This document shows, piece after piece, positions 60,153-64,000 of a stretch of DNA of 64,000 nt (its first letter is position 1; every line of letters starts with the position of its first letter). The translations under genes and the position numbers were made by a program. The DNA is from Gammaproteobacteria bacterium (GTDB lineage Bacteria; Pseudomonadota; Gammaproteobacteria; Steroidobacterales; Woeseiaceae), in NCBI GenBank assembly GCA_009937615.1, contig JAACFB010000002.1, positions 1 through 64,000 on the forward strand, given 5' to 3'. The notes beneath the pieces are model-generated. The model did no database searches and had not been told where the DNA came from. It saw only the letters and a list, made by a program, of their open reading frames with translations.

Positions 60153-61169
60153 ATGAGCAGTGCCGTCAAAACAGTGGCGAGCGGGGCCAGGCTCGCGGCC
60201 TCCCGTATCGGAGCCATAGTTCGCGAGACGCCCCTGGTGCATTCACCAGCACTGAGTGAAATGACGGGTGGCGAGGTCTATCTGAAGCTGGAGAACCTGC
60301 AGCACACCGGATCGTTCAAGCTGCGCGGGGCGACTAATCGCCTGCTGACCCTGTCTCAAGACGAGCGGGCCCGGGGGTGCGTTGCGGCATCGAGTGGCAA
60401 TCACGGAGCCGCCGTTGCCTATGCGATGCAAAAACTCGACGTTAACGGCGTCATATTTGTCCCGGAACAGACCTCCGTGGCAAAAGTCGAGGCGATTCGT
60501 GGCTATGGCGGCAACGTGCGTTTTTACGGCACCGATGGCCTCGATACTGAACAACATGCGCGTGAGTATGCGGAACAGCATGACATGGTTTATCTCTCGC
60601 CCTACAACGATCCGGAAGTCATTATCGGGCAGGCGACCTGCGGCGCGGAGATCATTGACCAGCTCGCGGAACTCGATGCCGTGTTTGTTGCTGTCGGCGG
60701 CGGCGGCCTTATCAGCGGCATCGGCAGCGTTCTGAAGCAGCATGATCCCGATATCGACGTTTTCGGCTGTCAACCGGAGGCTTCTGCCGTCATGGCGAAG
60801 TCCATCGACGCGGGCCGCATTCTCGACCTGAGCAGCGATCCGACGCTGTCAGATGGCACGGCGGGCGGCATCGAGCCCGATGCGATTACTTTCGCTCTCT
60901 GCGCCGAGCTCGTGGATGATTTCATCCTGGTCAGTGAGGATGAGATCGCTGCGGCAATGCGGCGCTTCATGGCGGATCACGAGTACGTCGTCGAAGGTGC
61001 AGCCGGTGTCGCCGTCGCAGCCGCCCTGGCCCGCCGTGATCTCGTCTCGGGGAGGAAGGTCGTGATCGTAATTTGTGGCGGCAACGTCAGTCAGGCGACG
61101 CTCGACTCGATTTCAGGAACCGCGAAAACCCAGGGCGCTCAAATAAGTGGTGAGATTCAACCCGGGTGA
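60153..61169 (+). CDS. Threonine/serine dehydratase (catabolic type)
   Basis: From the ATG at 60153 (an in-frame GTG is three bases upstream) the product has 338 residues. The cofactor Lys is in TGSFKLRGATNR, with ASSGNHGAAVAYA and AVGGGGLISG binding the phosphate. There is no ACT domain, so unlike IlvA at 36575 it should not be feedback-inhibited. Related enzymes act on threonine, serine or hydroxyectoine breakdown products; no ectoine genes are present. It is followed after four bases by the amidohydrolase gene. Confidence 0.88.
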   Translation: MSSAVKTVASGARLAASRIGAIVRETPLVHSPALSEMTGGEVYLKLENLQHTGSFKLRGATNRLLTLSQDERARGCVAASSGNHGAAVAYAMQKLDVNGVIFVPEQTSVAKVEAIRGYGGNVRFYGTDGLDTEQHAREYAEQHDMVYLSPYNDPEVIIGQATCGAEIIDQLAELDAVFVAVGGGGLISGIGSVLKQHDPDIDVFGCQPEASAVMAKSIDAGRILDLSSDPTLSDGTAGGIEPDAITFALCAELVDDFILVSEDEIAAAMRRFMADHEYVVEGAAGVAVAAALARRDLVSGRKVVIVICGGNVSQATLDSISGTAKTQGAQISGEIQPG

Positions 61170-61173
61170 TTCG

Positions 61174-62514
61174 ATGAGACGTCAGTTGCTGCTCGGCCTG
61201 GTATTTCTGTCGCTGCCTGCGTTGGCGTCAGCGACGAGTGTGTTCGTCAACGTCAATGTCGTGCCCATGACCTCGGAGCGCATTGACAGGAACCAGACCG
61301 TCGTTGTGACAGATGGCATGGTTGCGAGCATCGGTGATGTCGAAAGCATTCCTATTCCGGAAGGTGCGCTAGTGGTCGATGGCACCGACCGGTACCTGAT
61401 TCCGGGCCTTGCCGAAATGCACGCACATGTTCCCCCCGGCAATTCGCAGGATCTCGACAGGGTGCTGACATTGTTCGCTGCAAACGGGGTCACCACGATT
61501 CGCGGTATGCTCGGTCACGTATCGCATCTGGCACTTCGGCAAAAGCTTCTCGCTGGCGAGATTTTCGGCCCGCGACTGATTACATCCGGGCCCTCGCTCA
61601 ATGGCAACTCGGTCAGCGGCGCAGAGGATGGCGCGCGCCAGGTCCGCGCACAGCGCGCTGCAGGTTATGACTTCATCAAGATTCACCCCGGACTGACGTC
61701 ATCCGAATTTTCTGCAATAGCGAAAACAGCGAACGAGCTCGGTATCCCCTTTGCGGGTCACGTGCCCGCAGCCGTCGGTGTCGACGGTGCAATGGCTGCG
61801 GGCATTGCAACGATCGATCACCTCGATGGCTATTTCGCCGCACTGATGCCCTCCGACAACGACCCGTCTGGCGGCTACGGCGGCTTTTTCGACATCCTGC
61901 TCGCCGACAAGCTCGATACGGACCGGATTAGCGAGCTGGCGTCGCGCACCGCGGCGGCGCGAACCTGGAACGTGCCAACAGAATCGGTCGTCGAGCATCG
62001 CATCTCGGACGTGACGACCGCCGATCTCCGCAGTCGCCCGGAGATGCGCTATATGCCGCGCGCGACCGTTGCACAGTGGACGCGCGCAAAAGAGCGCCAG
62101 GAAAGCGAGCGTGGTTTCAATGCCGACATTGCGGCCCGCGCCATACAGATTCGACGTAGTTTGATTTCGGCCTTGCACGAGGAAGGAGCGGGGCTTCTTC
62201 TGGGCTCCGATGCGCCCCAGGTATTCAATGTACCGGGTTTTTCGATACACCGAGAACTTGCGTTCCTCGTCGCCGCCGGGCTGACGCCGTATCAGGCATT
62301 GCGGACCGGAACGACCGCCGTCGCGGAGTTTTTCGGCAGCGATACTGGCACCGTTGCCGTCGGCCGCGAAGCGGACCTCGTCTTGCTCGACGCAAATCCC
62401 CTGGAGGAGATAGGCAATTCCCGCAGAATCCACGGGGTCATGCTGCGCGGTGTCTGGCATTCGCATAATGATCTGGAGCAACGTCTATCTGTGTTCATCG
62501 AGCGCGACGACTGA
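61174..62514 (+). CDS. Exported amidohydrolase
   Basis: From the ATG at 61174 the product has 446 residues. A signal peptide (LLLGLVFLSLPALASA) is followed by the amidohydrolase barrel. Metal ligands are His83 and His85 (EMHAHV), a lysine in FIKIHPG, His in AGHVPAAVG and IDHLDGY, and Asp in LLLGSDAP. It resembles imidazolonepropionase/Xaa-Pro dipeptidase-type amidohydrolases. The substrate is not clear. It probably shares the transcript of the threonine dehydratase gene. Confidence 0.85.
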   Translation: MRRQLLLGLVFLSLPALASATSVFVNVNVVPMTSERIDRNQTVVVTDGMVASIGDVESIPIPEGALVVDGTDRYLIPGLAEMHAHVPPGNSQDLDRVLTLFAANGVTTIRGMLGHVSHLALRQKLLAGEIFGPRLITSGPSLNGNSVSGAEDGARQVRAQRAAGYDFIKIHPGLTSSEFSAIAKTANELGIPFAGHVPAAVGVDGAMAAGIATIDHLDGYFAALMPSDNDPSGGYGGFFDILLADKLDTDRISELASRTAAARTWNVPTESVVEHRISDVTTADLRSRPEMRYMPRATVAQWTRAKERQESERGFNADIAARAIQIRRSLISALHEEGAGLLLGSDAPQVFNVPGFSIHRELAFLVAAGLTPYQALRTGTTAVAEFFGSDTGTVAVGREADLVLLDANPLEEIGNSRRIHGVMLRGVWHSHNDLEQRLSVFIERDD

Positions 62515-62706
62515 TCCGCAGCCCGTTGTGATTGTGCCGGCGCCGGCGCGGTCCGCCGATCAAAAATCAAGTCTTCCAGGCCGTGCGCGGGCATTTCTGC
62601 GCGGTTTCCGCGCGTACTGCTAGAATAAAAAGAAGCGGGTGCCAGCGGCCGCCGGCGCGGCGCCCCGAAAATAACAACTCGCGACAAGCGAATAAGGGGT
62701 GGCAGC

Positions 62707-63138
62707 ATGAAACTCGTACAACATTTGCTCGATAAAAAAGGTCGCCAGATCTTCTCGGTGGGGCCGGATGATTCCGTACTGGAAGCGATAAAGATAATGG
62801 CCGAAAAAGGCATCGGATCGCTGGTCGTCCTGCAGGATGAGACCCTGCTGGGCATATTGTCCGAGCGCGACTATGCGAGAAAAGTGATCATCAAAGGCCG
62901 GTCCTCCGAGACCACCCGGGTTTCGGAGATCATGACTGAAGATGTGCTGACAACGTCTAGCGGGCAGACCGTTAACCAGTGCATGAACCTTATGACCGAG
63001 AAGAAAATTCGTCACCTCCCGGTCGTTGAAGACGGAGTTGTGGTCGGTATGATATCGATTGGTGATCTTGTCGAAGCAATTATTTCCGATCAGCAGGAAG
63101 AGATCGAACAACTGGAGCAATATATCAGTGGCCACTAA
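62707..63138 (+). CDS. CBS domain protein
   Basis: The 143-residue product is two CBS motifs in tandem ([35 protein letters not shown] and [39 protein letters not shown], shown as landmarks). Stand-alone CBS pairs bind adenosine nucleotides and often serve as regulatory modules. It overlaps the downstream hydrolase gene by 11 bases and has GGGGTGG upstream of its ATG. A TAGAAT about 86 bases upstream may be part of its promoter. Confidence 0.92.
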   Translation: MKLVQHLLDKKGRQIFSVGPDDSVLEAIKIMAEKGIGSLVVLQDETLLGILSERDYARKVIIKGRSSETTRVSEIMTEDVLTTSSGQTVNQCMNLMTEKKIRHLPVVEDGVVVGMISIGDLVEAIISDQQEEIEQLEQYISGH

Positions 63139-64000
63139 ACCTGAATACGACCAAGAAATCCTTAACCTGTTCGACGGCTACGTGCATGGCACGCTGACCC
63201 GACGGCAATTTATCGATCGCGCCGCAGCCTTTACGGCGGCCGGTGCGACAGCGGCATCGGTACTGGCCAGTCTCAGCCCCGATTACGCGCTGGCGCAGCA
63301 GGTGGCGCCGAACGACGAGTCGATCTCTACCAGTTACCAGGAGTATGCGTCGCCGAAGGGTGCGGGCGTCATGCGTGGTTACCTGGCGCGTCCGGCCGGC
63401 GCGGAGCAAAAGCTCCCCGGAGTGGTTGTCATCCATGAGAACCGGGGTCTCAACCCCTATATCGAAGACGTGGCGCGCCGGCTGGCTGTAGCCGGCTTCA
63501 TGGCGTTCGCGCCCGACGCTCTGACGCCGCTCGGCGGATACCCGGGGAACGATGACGATGGCCGGACAATGCAGCGTGAGCGCGACGGCGATGAAATGAC
63601 GGAGGACTTCATCGCAGCCGCCGAGTTCCTGCAGTCGCATCCTGATTGCACGGGCAAGGTTGGCGCTGTGGGCTTTTGCTTCGGCGGCGGCATGGTGATG
63701 CAGCTAGCGCTTCGTATTCCGAGCCTCGCGGCCGCGGTGCCATTTTATGGGCGGCATCCGGCGCCAGAAGCCGCTGCGAGTATCCAGTGCCCCCTGATGC
63801 TGCATCATGCGGGGCTCGATGACCGGGTCAATGCCAGCTGGCCGGCCTTCGAAAAAGGTCTGCAGGACGCTGGTCGTGACTACACCAACTTTATGTATGC
63901 TGATGTCAATCATGGTTTCCACAACGATACGACGCCTCGATATGATCAAGCGGCGGCGGAACTCGCATGGCAGCGCACTATCGACCATTTCTCACGACAC
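63128..64000 (+). CDS. Tat-exported dienelactone hydrolase (3' end cut by window edge)
   Basis: Starting at the GTG at 63128, inside the CBS gene, 291 codons are visible without a stop. [13 protein letters not shown] (about residues 22-34), followed by an Ala-rich hydrophobic stretch and ALAQQ, is a twin-arginine signal peptide after a short cytoplasmic extension. The alpha/beta hydrolase domain has the dienelactone triad: Cys184 (GFCFGGG), Asp231 (GLDDRVN) and His262 (NHGFHND). The length and the end near IDHFSRH suggest that at most a few residues are missing. Confidence 0.85.
   Translation, partial: MATKPEYDQEILNLFDGYVHGTLTRRQFIDRAAAFTAAGATAASVLASLSPDYALAQQVAPNDESISTSYQEYASPKGAGVMRGYLARPAGAEQKLPGVVVIHENRGLNPYIEDVARRLAVAGFMAFAPDALTPLGGYPGNDDDGRTMQRERDGDEMTEDFIAAAEFLQSHPDCTGKVGAVGFCFGGGMVMQLALRIPSLAAAVPFYGRHPAPEAAASIQCPLMLHHAGLDDRVNASWPAFEKGLQDAGRDYTNFMYADVNHGFHNDTTPRYDQAAAELAWQRTIDHFSRH

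Noticed and set aside
1-64000. Mobile elements, CRISPR arrays, tRNA and rRNA genes
   Set aside because: No transposase or integrase motifs, terminal repeats, regularly spaced repeats, tRNA cloverleaf or TTCGAATCC-type arms in context were recognised in reading both strands; a tRNAscan and CRISPR search would be decisive.

Overview
This window is a G+C-rich, densely coded stretch of bacterial chromosome that most resembles a gammaproteobacterium. It carries FadE, a GshA of the gamma-proteobacterial type, biosynthetic IlvA with two regulatory domains, a PspF/PspABC system with a sigma-54 promoter, DinB and an ExeA-type ATPase. Unusually for that group it also carries a mevalonate pathway. A marine or sediment lineage such as the Woeseiaceae would fit, but that is inference from gene content. 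No rRNA, tRNA, insertion sequence, prophage or CRISPR array was recognised. The gene at each edge is cut by the window.

Layout. Positions 1-3209 (minus): ExeA-like ATPase, dinB, ispA. Positions 3321-9543: the mevalonate pathway, with mvaD, phosphomevalonate kinase, a single-chain HMG-CoA reductase/mevalonate kinase fusion and idi on the plus strand, meeting HMG-CoA synthase on the minus strand at a shared CTAG. Together with ispA this makes farnesyl diphosphate from acetoacetyl-CoA; only acetoacetyl-CoA thiolase is not in the window. Positions 9602-15183 (minus): DUF4399 lipoprotein, DUF4286/DUF3667 membrane protein, fadE and malate dehydrogenase. Positions 15270-19307: an ECF sigma factor with a membrane partner, then a small membrane protein and a GntR/ABC-2 transporter operon. 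Positions 19316-22379: the phage-shock locus.

Positions 22436-29836 hold a GGDEF/EAL protein, a bactofilin, small exported proteins, gshA and an overlapping pair of unknown anchored proteins. Positions 29833-38086 hold a ferredoxin-reductase-like flavoprotein, an SLC13 permease with four RCK_C-like repeats, a UvrD-family helicase, a class II aldolase and ilvA. Positions 38201-41516 encode a peptide exporter (HlyD adaptor plus C39-peptidase ABC transporter). Positions 41596-47749 encode dihydroorotase and a three-gene 2-oxoacid:ferredoxin oxidoreductase operon that includes a flavoprotein fused to a two-cluster ferredoxin. After a 445-base gap come a second ECF sigma operon, a cysteine-desulfurase-like enzyme, a 26-residue minigene with a near-perfect ribosome-binding site and a bidirectional terminator, a DUF418 protein, a TerB-like protein and an EamA transporter. 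Positions 54312-64000 hold a choice-of-anchor-H protein, a PadR-controlled RND efflux operon with an evident operator, a threonine/serine dehydratase, an exported amidohydrolase, a CBS protein and a Tat-exported dienelactone hydrolase.

The most unusual items are the reductase/kinase fusion, the 26-residue minigene at 51162-51242, and the flavoprotein-ferredoxin partner of the KorAB-type enzyme.
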